From: a bacterium
Lineage (GTDB): Bacteria > Chloroflexota > Dormibacteria > UBA8260 > Bog-877
DNA length: 13,740 nt
Direction of reading: 5' to 3'
Assembly (NCBI GenBank): GCA_021817185.1
Contig: JAKAVU010000035.1
Coordinates: 1-13,740 of the forward strand
Part shown: one piece after another, positions 1 through 6,506 of the stretch
Numbering within the stretch: position 1 is the first letter of the stretch
How the letters are laid out: every line of letters starts with the position of its first letter
Program-made: the position numbers and the translations under genes
Notes under the pieces: generated by a model
Databases searched by the model: none
What the model was told of the DNA's origin: nothing
Seen by the model: only the letters and a program-made list of their open reading frames with translations

Positions 1-505
1 CGATCGGTGGCACCGCCAGCGCCAGGGTCAGCCCCACCCGGCGGCGCTCCCGCCACTCCCGGTGTGACATCACCTCGGCCAGCAACAGGATCAGCCCCAG
101 CTCCGCGAGCTCAGACGGCTGGATCAACACCCCGAGGTCGATCCAGCGCTTGGCCCCGTAGGCGTCGACCCCGTGGACCGCAACCCCCAGCAGCAGCACG
201 ACCGACCCGAGGTAGGCCAGGCGCCCCAGCCAGTTCCACCAGCGGCTGGGGGTCCTCCAGGCCCACACCAGGACGACCAGACCCAGCGCCACCGTCATCG
301 CCTGATGGATGGCGAGCGACCGGTCTCCGATCGCGACCAGGTTCATGACCCCGAGCACGCAGAGCACGAGAATCGCGCCCAGCATGATCGGATCGAGCGC
401 GGGGACCGCGCTCTGGATCATGGGACCGACCCGAACGGCCTGGGCCAGCGGGTTCTGGCGCTGGCGCCTCAGGAGTCGACGACGGCCTCGGGGCATGGGG
501 GGCAT
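1..505 (-). CDS. SEDS-family peptidoglycan polymerase RodA/FtsW, N-terminal part (runs off left edge)
   Basis: This is the first 168 codons of a polytopic membrane protein whose 3' end lies outside the window. After a basic N-terminus (residues 6-16) come hydrophobic segments at about 39-59, 68-83, 96-113 and 132-146. The loop G117-A-K-R-W-I-D-L-G followed by Q129-P-S-E-L is the conserved SEDS signature found in RodA and FtsW. SEDS proteins are glycosyltransferases that polymerise lipid II glycan strands at the membrane, for elongation (RodA) or division (FtsW), with a class B PBP partner. Full family members are about 370-400 residues, so more than half is missing and RodA cannot be told from FtsW here. 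The residue after QPSELA is Glu135 where Lys is usual. I chose the ATG at 505; a second ATG lies at 496 and neither has a good Shine-Dalgarno. The gene diverges from the response regulator. Confidence 0.85.
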   Translation of the reverse strand, partial: MPPMPRGRRRLLRRQRQNPLAQAVRVGPMIQSAVPALDPIMLGAILVLCVLGVMNLVAIGDRSLAIHQAMTVALGLVVLVWAWRTPSRWWNWLGRLAYLGSVVLLLGVAVHGVDAYGAKRWIDLGVLIQPSELAELGLILLLAEVMSHREWRERRRVGLTLALAVPPI

Positions 506-664
506 CCGACCAATTGGGGCTTTGACGTGACGACGCAAGTGGAGAGCGCCCCCCGCACCGCCTTGCCGACTCCAACGCCCAGAGCCCGCACGGCGTTTCG
601 CCCAAGGGCAATGATGGCACCAGGACGGCTGGATTGCATCTTCGAATCTGGGGCTTCCAGCGCC

Positions 665-670
665 TACACT
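665..670 (+). promoter_or_regulatory. -10 box of a probable leaderless promoter (response regulator)
   Basis: TACACT lies exactly 6 nt before the ATG at 677, so transcription would begin at or next to the start codon. There is no Shine-Dalgarno between the box and the ATG. A weak -35 candidate (TTCGAA, 641-646) sits 18 nt upstream. The box is in the 171-bp divergent region between the SEDS gene and this gene; I see nothing else definite there. Confidence 0.5.
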
Positions 671-676
671 CAGACC

Positions 677-1060
677 ATGCCTTCAGCCCCCCGGGCCCAC
701 ATCGTCCTGGCCGAGGACGAGCCGATGATCGGGCGCATCCTGGAGTTCAAATTGGACCGGGAGGGGCACCGGGTCACCTGGGTTCGGACCGCCGCCGAAG
801 CCGAGCGGATCTGCCGTGAGGAACCAGTGGATCTGCTGCTCCTGGACATCTCCCTGGAGGAGGATGGGCGGGTGCTCTGCCGCCGTCTTACGGGCTCCAG
901 CCATCAGCCCCGGGCCGGGGTGGTGCTGATGCCCGAGCTGCGCAGCCCGGACGGGGAGCGGCTGGCGTTGGAGGCGGGAGCCCGGGCGGTCGTGATCAAG
1001 CCCTTCAAGCCGACCATCGTGGCGGCCAAGATCCGGGAGCTGCTGGACAGCGCCGGGTGA
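677..1060 (+). CDS. stand-alone receiver-domain response regulator
   Basis: This 127-residue protein is a single CheY-like receiver (REC) domain with no output domain. Visible landmarks are the acidic pair Glu13-Asp14 (VLAEDE), the phospho-acceptor Asp57 in LLLLDIS, and the conserved Lys108 in VIKPF. A histidine kinase would phosphorylate Asp57, and the domain would then signal through a partner protein. The switch Ser/Thr normally found at the end of strand 4 is missing: the strand reads VVLMPEL. The usual phosphorylation-coupled Thr/Tyr switch may therefore work differently. The open frame extends far upstream, but residue 1 of the domain matches the ATG at 677, which also has a -10 box 6 nt before it. 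No kinase gene is nearby. The gene converges on the DUF971 gene. Confidence 0.88.
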   Translation: MPSAPRAHIVLAEDEPMIGRILEFKLDREGHRVTWVRTAAEAERICREEPVDLLLLDISLEEDGRVLCRRLTGSSHQPRAGVVLMPELRSPDGERLALEAGARAVVIKPFKPTIVAAKIRELLDSAG

Positions 1061-1076
1061 CGCCGGGCTCCCGGCG
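1061..1076. terminator. hairpin between convergent genes
   Basis: CGCCGGG (1061-1067) and CCCGGCG (1070-1076) are perfect inverted repeats filling most of the 25-bp gap between the stop codons of the response regulator and the DUF971 gene. In RNA this would be a 6-bp stem with a 4-nt loop, usable from both strands. No T-tract follows, so its role as a terminator is inferred from position only. Confidence 0.4.
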
Positions 1077-1085
1077 CCGCCCGGG

Positions 1086-1421
1086 CTAGCCGCAGTCGGT
1101 GGTGCCCAGCTTTCGCAGCAGCTCGAAGCGATAGATCCCGGTGTCGTGGCCGTCGGCCCAGACCACCTTGAGGCCGTAGTTGCCCACCAGGGCGATGTCC
1201 GCGAGCTCATCCTCCCCCTGGTGCAGTTGGGGGTCGAGATCGAAGCGCCCGGGCGCGCCGAGCTCCCCCCGGCAGCTGGCGCACGGACAGGCGCGGCGCA
1301 GCTCCGCGAAGGGAATCCTGGTCAGTGCCCCACCGCGCCAGCTGACCAGCAGCGCCCGGCCCGGCTCGTCGTACGCAAATTGGGTGGGTTCCGGAGAGGC
1401 ATCCGTCGGGGTTGGGCTCAT
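1086..1421 (-). CDS. DUF971 (gamma-butyrobetaine hydroxylase-like N-terminal domain) protein
   Basis: This is a 111-residue single-domain protein. It shows the family pattern: W28-x-G-G, then I-P-F-A-E-L-R, then C45-P-C47-A-S-C50-R, then G80-N-Y, then W88-x-D-G-H92-D-T-G-I-Y. In the human gamma-butyrobetaine hydroxylase N-terminal domain a CxCxxC set and a downstream His bind zinc. The matching residues here are Cys45, Cys47, Cys50 and His92, so metal binding is likely. In bacteria the domain occurs alone or fused to Mrp/ApbC-type Fe-S carrier proteins, and its role is not established. The ATG at 1421 has no Shine-Dalgarno; a weak GATCAT sits 6 nt upstream, so the transcript may be leaderless. 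The gene diverges from glpX and ends 25 nt from the response regulator stop. Confidence 0.88.
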   Translation of the reverse strand: MSPTPTDASPEPTQFAYDEPGRALLVSWRGGALTRIPFAELRRACPCASCRGELGAPGRFDLDPQLHQGEDELADIALVGNYGLKVVWADGHDTGIYRFELLRKLGTTDCG

Positions 1422-1474
1422 CGCCCCATGATCGGCAACCAGGGTCAGGCCGTGCGCTGGGGATCGTCAGCCGC

Positions 1475-1480
1475 TATCCT
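1475..1480 (+). promoter_or_regulatory. -10 box of a probable leaderless or near-leaderless promoter (glpX)
   Basis: TATCCT lies 9 nt before the ATG at 1490, with no Shine-Dalgarno between. The predicted transcription start is 0-3 nt before the start codon. No convincing -35 is visible. Confidence 0.45.
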
Positions 1481-1489
1481 GACCGCGCC

Positions 1490-2515
1490 ATGAGTGCCCG
1501 TCCCCAGTCGAGCTCGGTCCCCGTTCTCACCACCGACCCGGGAACCCCCACCGACCGCAACCTGGCGATGGAGCTGGTCCGGGTCACCGAGGGGGCGGCG
1601 ATGTCGGCGGCGCGCTTCATGGGCCGGGACGACAAGATCGCCGCTGATCGCGCCGCAGTCGAATCGATGCGTCGGAGCCTCTCCTACGTGGACATGTCCG
1701 GAGTGGTGAAGATCGGCGAGGGGGAGAAGGACCAGGCGCCCATGCTCTACATCGGTGAGGAGGTGGGCAACGGCAACCCTCCCCTGGTGGATGTGGCGGT
1801 CGACCCCATCGACGGCACCCGGCTGGTGGCGCGGGGGCTGCCGGGGGGCATCGCCACCGTGGCCCTGGCCGACCGCGACAGCCTGCTGCAGACCCACTGC
1901 TTCTACATGCAGAAGCTGGTGGTGGGGCCGCGGGCCCGGGGGGTGATCGACCTGCGCCAATCCGCCACCGAGAACCTCCAGCGGATCGCGGCCGCCGAGG
2001 AGCGCCACGTCGAGGACCTGACGGTGGTGGTGCTGGACCGGCCCCGCCACGAGCGCCTCCTGGCGGAGATCCGTCAGGCCGGGGCGCGGGTGATGCTGAT
2101 CACCGATGGCGATGTCGCGGCCGGGATCATGGCCGCTCTGCCGGAGCGGACCGGCATCGACGTGCTGATGGGGATCGGGGGAGCGACCGAGGCCGTGCTC
2201 ACCTCGTGTGCCGTCCGGTGCATCGGCGGCGACATGCAGTGCCGGCTCATGCCCCGCGACCAAGCGGAGCGTGAGATGGTGGAACAGGAGGGCTTCGACC
2301 CCGAGCACGTTTTCCAGGCGGAGGAGCTCTCCGGAGGCAACAACATCTTCTTCGCCGCAACCGGGATCACCGACGGGGAGATGCTGGGCGGGGTCCGCTT
2401 CGCCGGGGAACGGGTGGAGACCCATTCGGTGGTGATGCGCTCGTACAGCGGCACCATCCGCTGGATCGACGCAGTCCACGACCTCACCAAGCTCAGGGCC
2501 CGGTCGGCCGGCTGA
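1490..2515 (+). CDS. glpX: class II fructose-1,6-bisphosphatase GlpX
   Basis: This 341-residue protein removes the 1-phosphate from fructose 1,6-bisphosphate, a committed step of gluconeogenesis; the same family serves the Calvin cycle in some bacteria. The GlpX signatures are in order: A-A-D53-R-A-A-V-E-S-M-R, then I-G-E77-G-E-K-D81-Q-A-P-M-L-Y-I-G-E, then V-D105-P-I-D108-G-T110, then I-T-D-G-D-V-A, then G-I-G-G-A-T-E. By alignment from memory Asp53, Glu77, Asp105 and Asp108 match the metal-binding acidic residues of E. coli GlpX, and Thr110 the conserved catalytic Thr. DPIDGT in place of DPIEGT is a known variant. The length is normal for the family, with about 20 extra N-terminal residues. 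The frame is open further upstream, but family homology and the -10 box 9 nt before it favour the ATG at 1490. Confidence 0.95.
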   Translation: MSARPQSSSVPVLTTDPGTPTDRNLAMELVRVTEGAAMSAARFMGRDDKIAADRAAVESMRRSLSYVDMSGVVKIGEGEKDQAPMLYIGEEVGNGNPPLVDVAVDPIDGTRLVARGLPGGIATVALADRDSLLQTHCFYMQKLVVGPRARGVIDLRQSATENLQRIAAAEERHVEDLTVVVLDRPRHERLLAEIRQAGARVMLITDGDVAAGIMAALPERTGIDVLMGIGGATEAVLTSCAVRCIGGDMQCRLMPRDQAEREMVEQEGFDPEHVFQAEELSGGNNIFFAATGITDGEMLGGVRFAGERVETHSVVMRSYSGTIRWIDAVHDLTKLRARSAG

Positions 2516-2521
2516 GCCGCA

Positions 2522-2542
2522 CCCCTCACATCCCGTGAGGGG
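2522..2542. terminator. 8-bp perfect hairpin between convergent glpX and CBS genes
   Basis: CCCCTCAC (2522-2529), a 5-nt loop and GTGAGGGG (2535-2542) form a perfect stem. It begins 7 nt after the glpX stop and contains the stop codon and last codons of the minus-strand CBS gene. It would fold in both transcripts, which suggests a shared bidirectional terminator. No T-tract follows on either strand. Confidence 0.5.
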
Positions 2543-3026
2543 CGTCCTCCAGCCGGAAGCCGCGTGAGGCGCCGCAGCTGGGGCAGCTGTCCGGTGGCTC
2601 CAGGCCCCTCTGGGTGGCGCCGCAAGCCTCGCACGCCCACTGGTGCTGGGCGAAGAAGGTCACCAGGTCAGTCCGGGAGATCAGCCCCACCAGCTTGCCG
2701 TGCCGGACCACCGGCAGCCGGCGGATCCGCTCGCTCATGAGCAGGTCCGCCACCTCCGCCAGCGGAACCTGCTCCTCCACGGTGCGGGGGGTTGCGGTCA
2801 TGATGTCCGCCACCGTCCGGCCCCGCTTGCGGACCACGTCCATCTCGCTGACCACACCCACCACCCGCTGGTGGTCGTCCACCACCGGCATGCCGGTGAT
2901 GTGATGGTGGTGCAGCTGCTCCGCGACCTCCTCGACCGTGGCCTCAGGGGTCGTGGTCAGCACCGCCTTGGTCATCATCGCGGCCACCGTGGCCGCACTC
3001 GTCCCGGTGACGTCCGCATCAGCCAT
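2526..3026 (-). CDS. CBS-pair protein with C-terminal zinc ribbon
   Basis: This 166-residue protein has two tandem CBS motifs (about 12-68 and 70-127), each ending in the usual G-V/L-V/I-S-x-x-D pattern (V58-V-S-E-M-D; L115-I-S-R-T-D). A four-cysteine ribbon follows: C132-x-x-C135, 12 residues, C148-x-x-C151. CBS pairs usually bind adenosine nucleotides or S-adenosylmethionine and act as energy or ligand sensors; the ribbon probably holds zinc or iron and may mediate protein contact. The target is unknown. An ATG at 3035 directly abuts GGAGG, which leaves no spacing. The ATG at 3026 lies 9 nt after it and is the better start. The gene diverges from pckA across 173 bp. Confidence 0.88.
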   Translation of the reverse strand: MADADVTGTSAATVAAMMTKAVLTTTPEATVEEVAEQLHHHHITGMPVVDDHQRVVGVVSEMDVVRKRGRTVADIMTATPRTVEEQVPLAEVADLLMSERIRRLPVVRHGKLVGLISRTDLVTFFAQHQWACEACGATQRGLEPPDSCPSCGASRGFRLEDAPHGM

Positions 3027-3152
3027 GGATCGCATCCTCCCTCACTTTCACCTGGCGGCCCGTGGCCCGCTTCACCGCGCCCCGCGAGCCTCGGACAAGA
3101 CTGTAATGGCAAGCTGGGGGAGCACACGCTGGCGGGAGAGCCAAGATTGCGG

Positions 3153-3158
3153 TAATCT
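3153..3158 (+). promoter_or_regulatory. candidate -10 box of the pckA operon
   Basis: TAATCT fits TAnnnT and would give a leader of about 35 nt before the ATG at 3200. It forms the right side of a short inverted repeat, AGATT-GCGGT-AATCT (3144-3158), which could be an operator but is only 5 bp per arm. No good -35 is visible. The rest of the 173-bp divergent region shows nothing definite. Confidence 0.35.
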
Positions 3159-3199
3159 GCCGCGGTTGCCACCTGGCTGGAGAGGTCGAGGAGATCGCC

Positions 3200-4759
3200 A
3201 TGACCCAGATCGCGGATCCCACAATCCCCAAGGCACAGTCGGTGCGCCGCCGGCCCTCGCAGGCCGAGTTGCGCGAGTTCACCGCCGCCATGCCGACCGC
3301 TCGGCACACCGCCTACGACAACTACAACGTCCAGACCCAGGTGCTGGCGCGCAGCACCGAGTCGACCTACATCATCACGGACCAGCCCGAGACCACCTCG
3401 AGCCAGACCATCACGGTCGCGGAGGGCCGGCGGGTGGCCGAGATGCAGGAGGAACACCTGCGCCAGCGCGACCTGCTGGTGATCGACGGCTACATCGGCA
3501 ACGACCCTGACTTCCGCTGCCCGGCCCGGCTGGTGATGGATCGCGCCTGGGCCAACATCGCCGGCATGCAGGATCACCTGCTATTTCAGGACGAGACCGT
3601 CGGCGACGACTTCGCGCCCTGGTTCACGGTGGTCTACACCCCGGGGCTCACCGCCCCGGGATACCCCAAGGAGCGGCTGATCGCGGTGGACCTCGAGGCG
3701 GGGGTCACCCGGGTGCTCAACTCCGACTACTTCGGGGAGTCCAAGAAGGGGCTGCTGCGGATGTGGAACCAGCTGGTCTACGAACGCGGAGGGCTGGCCC
3801 TCCACGCCGGCTGCAAGGTGGTCCCCACCGCCGCCGGCGACCGCACCCTGCTGATCGTGGGGCTGTCCGGCACCGGCAAGACCACCACCACCTTCACCCG
3901 GCAGAACGACAGCAAGCCGGTTCAGGACGACTTCGTGGCGCTGATGCCGGGGGGCAAGGTCTACGGCACCGAGAACGGCTGCTTCGCCAAGACCTACGCA
4001 CTCAGCGCCGAGGACGAGCCCACCATCTACGCCGCCGTCACCTCCCCGGTCGCCTACCTGGAGAACGTCTCCCAGAAGGAGGTGGACGGCCCGGTCGACT
4101 TCTTCGACGAGAGCTACACCCAGAACGGCCGGGCGGTGTTCCCCATGACCGCTTTGGGCTGGTCGCAGGATGCGCGCGAGGTGGCCCCGGTCAGCGCCCT
4201 GCTGATCCTCAACCGCAATGACGGGATCATCCCGGCGGTGGCGCGGCTCTCGGTCGAGCAGGCGGCCGCCTACTTCATGCTCGGCGAGACCAAGGGGACC
4301 GCCGCCGGCGGGGCGGCCGAGGCGGGCCGGTCGCTGCGGGTCCCCGGCACCAACCCCTTCTTCCCCCTGCTGCACGCCCAACAGGGCAACCGCTTCAGGG
4401 AACTTCACGAGACCGGGGGGTTCGAGGTCTTTTTGCTCAACACGGGGTCGGTCGGTGGCGGCGAGCAGGATCCCCAGGCCAAGAAGGTCAGGATCCCGCA
4501 CTCCTCGGCGGTGGTGAAGGCGATCGCCGAGGGGACCATCACCTGGGAGCACGACCCGGATTTCGGCTACGAGGTGGCCACCACGGTCCCGGGGATAGAC
4601 GATCCCGAGCTGCTCCAGCCCCGGCTGCTGTATCAACGCCAGGGAAGGCAGGCCGAGTACCAACAGGTGGTGGACCGGCTGCGGCGGGAGCGGGTCGAAT
4701 ACCTGGAGGGCTTTCCGGGCTTGGACGAGCGATTGCTCAGCGCCCTCCGGCATGCTTAG
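3200..4759 (+). CDS. pckA: divergent ATP-type phosphoenolpyruvate carboxykinase
   Basis: This 519-residue protein most likely converts oxaloacetate and ATP to PEP, CO2 and ADP. The kinase-1a P-loop is G221-L-S-G-T-G-K227-T-T, as in ATP-type enzymes. Other matches are Y177-F-G-E-S-K-K183-G for the metal-binding Lys region, A-L-H202 for the SMH histidine, D243-D244 for kinase-2, G-C-F-A-K-T for GGCYAKT, L-E-N-V, and N-G-R311 for NTR. R51-S-T-E-S-T-Y-I-I lines up with the GRSPKDKYIV substrate-arginine loop. Catalytic residues are thus kept, but much of the flanking signature is not: GDDEHGW is reduced to QDDF, and the Y-T-x-K-x-A-G-T-E motif is altered. This is a remote subfamily, and another related kinase activity cannot be excluded. 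The start has GAGGAG 6 nt upstream. It leads a probable four-gene operon. Confidence 0.85.
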   Translation: MTQIADPTIPKAQSVRRRPSQAELREFTAAMPTARHTAYDNYNVQTQVLARSTESTYIITDQPETTSSQTITVAEGRRVAEMQEEHLRQRDLLVIDGYIGNDPDFRCPARLVMDRAWANIAGMQDHLLFQDETVGDDFAPWFTVVYTPGLTAPGYPKERLIAVDLEAGVTRVLNSDYFGESKKGLLRMWNQLVYERGGLALHAGCKVVPTAAGDRTLLIVGLSGTGKTTTTFTRQNDSKPVQDDFVALMPGGKVYGTENGCFAKTYALSAEDEPTIYAAVTSPVAYLENVSQKEVDGPVDFFDESYTQNGRAVFPMTALGWSQDAREVAPVSALLILNRNDGIIPAVARLSVEQAAAYFMLGETKGTAAGGAAEAGRSLRVPGTNPFFPLLHAQQGNRFRELHETGGFEVFLLNTGSVGGGEQDPQAKKVRIPHSSAVVKAIAEGTITWEHDPDFGYEVATTVPGIDDPELLQPRLLYQRQGRQAEYQQVVDRLRRERVEYLEGFPGLDERLLSALRHA

Positions 4760-4762
4760 GCG

Positions 4763-5323
4763 GTGGAGATCGCCCGCCCCTCGGCGCTCATCGTCATCGA
4801 TGTGCAGCGCGGATTCACCGACCCGAGCTTCGGCCAGCGCAACAACCCGAGCTGCGAGGCCAACGTCGGCCGCCTGATTGAGGCCCACCGCCGGGCTGGC
4901 GAGGCGGTGGTCTTCGTCCGCCACGACTCGCAGGAGCCAGGGTCCCCGCTCGCCCCGGGGAGTTGGGGCAACGCCTTCAAGGAGGTCATCACGGGCGACC
5001 CGGATCTCCTGGTCACCAAGCGGGTCCACTCGGCGTTCTACGGTCAGCCCGATCTGGACCACTGGCTGCAGGAGCGGCGGGTGGCGAGCCTCACCATCTG
5101 CGGGATCACCACCGACCACTGCTGCAGCTCCACCGCCCGGATGGCCGGCGACCTGGGGTACCAGACATTCTTCGCCCTCGACGCCACCCACACCTTCGAC
5201 CGCGAGGTCGGCCCGCGTCACGTGGTCCCCGCCGACCAGGTGGCCTTCGTGACCGCGGCCAGCCTGAACGGCGAGTTCGCCACCGTGGCCACCACCGAGC
5301 AGATCCTGCGGGCTCTCCTCTGA
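4763..5323 (+). CDS. isochorismatase-family cysteine hydrolase
   Basis: This 186-residue protein has the alpha/beta fold and catalytic triad of the isochorismatase-like (nicotinamidase-related) family: Asp13 in V-I-D13-V-Q-R-G-F, Lys86 in V-T-K86-R-V-H-S-A-F, and the nucleophile Cys120 in G-I-T-T-D-H-C120. A second Cys follows at 121. Members hydrolyse amides or ethers such as nicotinamide, isochorismate, N-carbamoyl compounds or ureidoacrylate. The substrate here cannot be named, and no siderophore or pyrimidine-degradation genes are nearby. Family homology starts at once after the GTG at 4763, which lies only 3 nt beyond the pckA stop, so translation is probably coupled; AGG overlapping that stop is the only ribosome-binding hint. 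Confidence 0.9.
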   Translation: MEIARPSALIVIDVQRGFTDPSFGQRNNPSCEANVGRLIEAHRRAGEAVVFVRHDSQEPGSPLAPGSWGNAFKEVITGDPDLLVTKRVHSAFYGQPDLDHWLQERRVASLTICGITTDHCCSSTARMAGDLGYQTFFALDATHTFDREVGPRHVVPADQVAFVTAASLNGEFATVATTEQILRALL

Positions 5324-5378
5324 TCGCCATCCCGTGTCAAACTCAGGAGATGGCGAGCTATCCAATGAGGCGGCGGTC

Positions 5379-5930
5379 GTGACCACAAGCCCGGCCCGGC
5401 CCAGCAAGCAGGAGTACTTCATGCTGCTGGCGCTGGCGGCGCGTACGCGAGCCGACTGCCTGGGGCGCCGGGTCGGCGCGGTGGTGGTCCGCGACGACCG
5501 CGTCCTCAGCACCGGCTACAACGGCACCCCGATCGGCATGCCCAACTGCACCGAGGGCGGCTGCCACCGCTGCCTGCACCGCCAGACCGAACTCTACCCC
5601 GAGGGCCGTGGCTACGACCTCTGCGTCTGCGTCCATGCGGAGCAGAACGCGCTCTTGGCGGCAGCCCGGTTCGGGCAGTCCACGCTGGGGGCGACTCTGC
5701 ACACGACCATGCGCCCGTGCTTCGGGTGCCTGAAGGAGGCGCTGCAGGCTGGAGTCGTGGCGGTGCACTATATGACCGAGTGGTCGGCCGGTGACGGCGA
5801 GGACCAGGGCGCCCTCAACACCCAGTACGCGGCTCTCAGGTCGCGCTTTTTGGAGTTCTCTCAGGTGGAGGTGCCCGTGGCCGCTCTCAACCCGCTGCTC
5901 GCCGACCTGAAGCTGGAGGCGCCGGCGTGA
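5379..5930 (+). CDS. deoxycytidylate (dCMP) deaminase-family protein
   Basis: This is a 183-residue zinc-dependent cytidine/deoxycytidylate deaminase-fold protein. Zinc-site motifs are H86-A-E88-Q-N-A and P-C114-F-G-C117. His86, Cys114 and Cys117 would hold zinc and Glu88 would shuttle protons. The opening K-Q-E-Y-F-M-L-L-A and the G46-Y-N-G-T-P-I-G region match dCMP deaminases (ComEB-like), which make dUMP for thymidylate synthesis. An extra Cys cluster (C57, C62, C65) could form a second metal site, as some dCMP deaminases have. I chose the GTG at 5379 because GAGG lies 8 nt before it. A GTG at 5334, 10 nt after the previous stop but without a ribosome binding site, would add 15 residues. 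The last bases overlap the next gene by 4 nt. Confidence 0.88.
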   Translation: MTTSPARPSKQEYFMLLALAARTRADCLGRRVGAVVVRDDRVLSTGYNGTPIGMPNCTEGGCHRCLHRQTELYPEGRGYDLCVCVHAEQNALLAAARFGQSTLGATLHTTMRPCFGCLKEALQAGVVAVHYMTEWSAGDGEDQGALNTQYAALRSRFLEFSQVEVPVAALNPLLADLKLEAPA

Positions 5931-6496
5931 GCCAGGACGATCGCTGCGAGCCGCCCCAGGTCTCGGCCGCGTGGGCCGCGGCCGTGCTCACCGTGAGCGA
6001 TCTGGGGTCGCGGGGACAGCGCGAGGATCGCAGCGGAGACTGGTTGGCGCAACGGCTGCCTGACCTGCCCGCGGAGGTGGTCGTGCGCGCGATCCTGCCC
6101 GACGAGCCGGACCAGATCTCACGCTGGATCAGGCGCACCGTCCTGCGGCTGAGCCCGGCCCTGATCGTCTGCACCGGCGGGACCGGGCTGCACCCGCGCG
6201 ACCGCACCCCCGAGGCGCTCCTGGCCGTCGCCGATTACTCCGTCCCCGGGTTCGGCGAGGCCATGCGGCGAGCCGGCGTCAGTCACACCCCGCACGCGAT
6301 CCTCTCCCGCCAGGTGGCGGTGGTGGTGGGGGCCACCCTGGTGATGGCGCTGCCGGGAGCGCTGAAGGCGACCCAGGAGAGCCTGGAGGCGGTGTGGGCG
6401 GCGCTCCCTCACGCCCTGGAGATGATCGCGGGGCTGCCCCAGGCGAGCACGGAGGCGGGCCATCGGGGAACCGGAAGCGCGGGGGGCGCCGGCTAG
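5927..6496 (+). CDS. mogA: MogA/MoaB-family molybdenum cofactor biosynthesis protein
   Basis: This 189-residue protein has the MoCF-binding fold. Motifs are V20-L-T-V-S-D at the N-terminus, E-D-R-S-G, P58-D59, V-C-T83-G-G-T-G87-L, R-D92-R-T-P-E, P-G-F-G-E-A-M-R, L-S-R, and A-L-P-G-A near the C-terminus in place of the usual LPGSP. The family adenylylates molybdopterin ahead of molybdenum insertion; MogA and MoaB cannot be separated safely by sequence alone. The GTG start overlaps the upstream stop as GTGA, a typical coupled arrangement. It is the last gene of the pckA operon, and its stop codon doubles as the start of the -10 box of the next gene. The product is needed by molybdenum enzymes such as the cox-type enzyme 3.4 kb downstream. 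Confidence 0.9.
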   Translation: MSQDDRCEPPQVSAAWAAAVLTVSDLGSRGQREDRSGDWLAQRLPDLPAEVVVRAILPDEPDQISRWIRRTVLRLSPALIVCTGGTGLHPRDRTPEALLAVADYSVPGFGEAMRRAGVSHTPHAILSRQVAVVVGATLVMALPGALKATQESLEAVWAALPHALEMIAGLPQASTEAGHRGTGSAGGAG

Positions 6497-6499
6497 AAT
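6494..6499 (+). promoter_or_regulatory. -10 box of a probable leaderless promoter (HAD hydrolase)
   Basis: TAGAAT matches five of six TATAAT positions, lies 7 nt before the GTG at 6507, and there is no Shine-Dalgarno. Its first three bases are the stop codon of the MogA/MoaB gene. No -35 is recognisable. Confidence 0.5.
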
Positions 6500-6506
6500 T
6501 GCTCAT

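Noticed and set aside
111..620. 169-residue minus-strand frame at the left edge
   Set aside because: It is out of frame with the SEDS gene, which has membrane segments and the GAKRWIDLG and QPSE signatures; this one has none.
173..676. Upstream extension of the response regulator frame
   Set aside because: It overlaps the SEDS gene antisense and is low-complexity. The receiver domain begins at the ATG at 677.
1445..2479. 344-residue antisense frame opposite glpX
   Set aside because: His/Gly/Asp-rich shadow without motifs, opposite a clear GlpX.
3581..5512. 643-residue antisense open frame
   Set aside because: It lies opposite pckA, the isochorismatase-like gene and part of the deaminase gene, is rich in Gly, Arg, His and Val, and has no recognisable motif. 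It is the expected mirror of high-GC3 codons.
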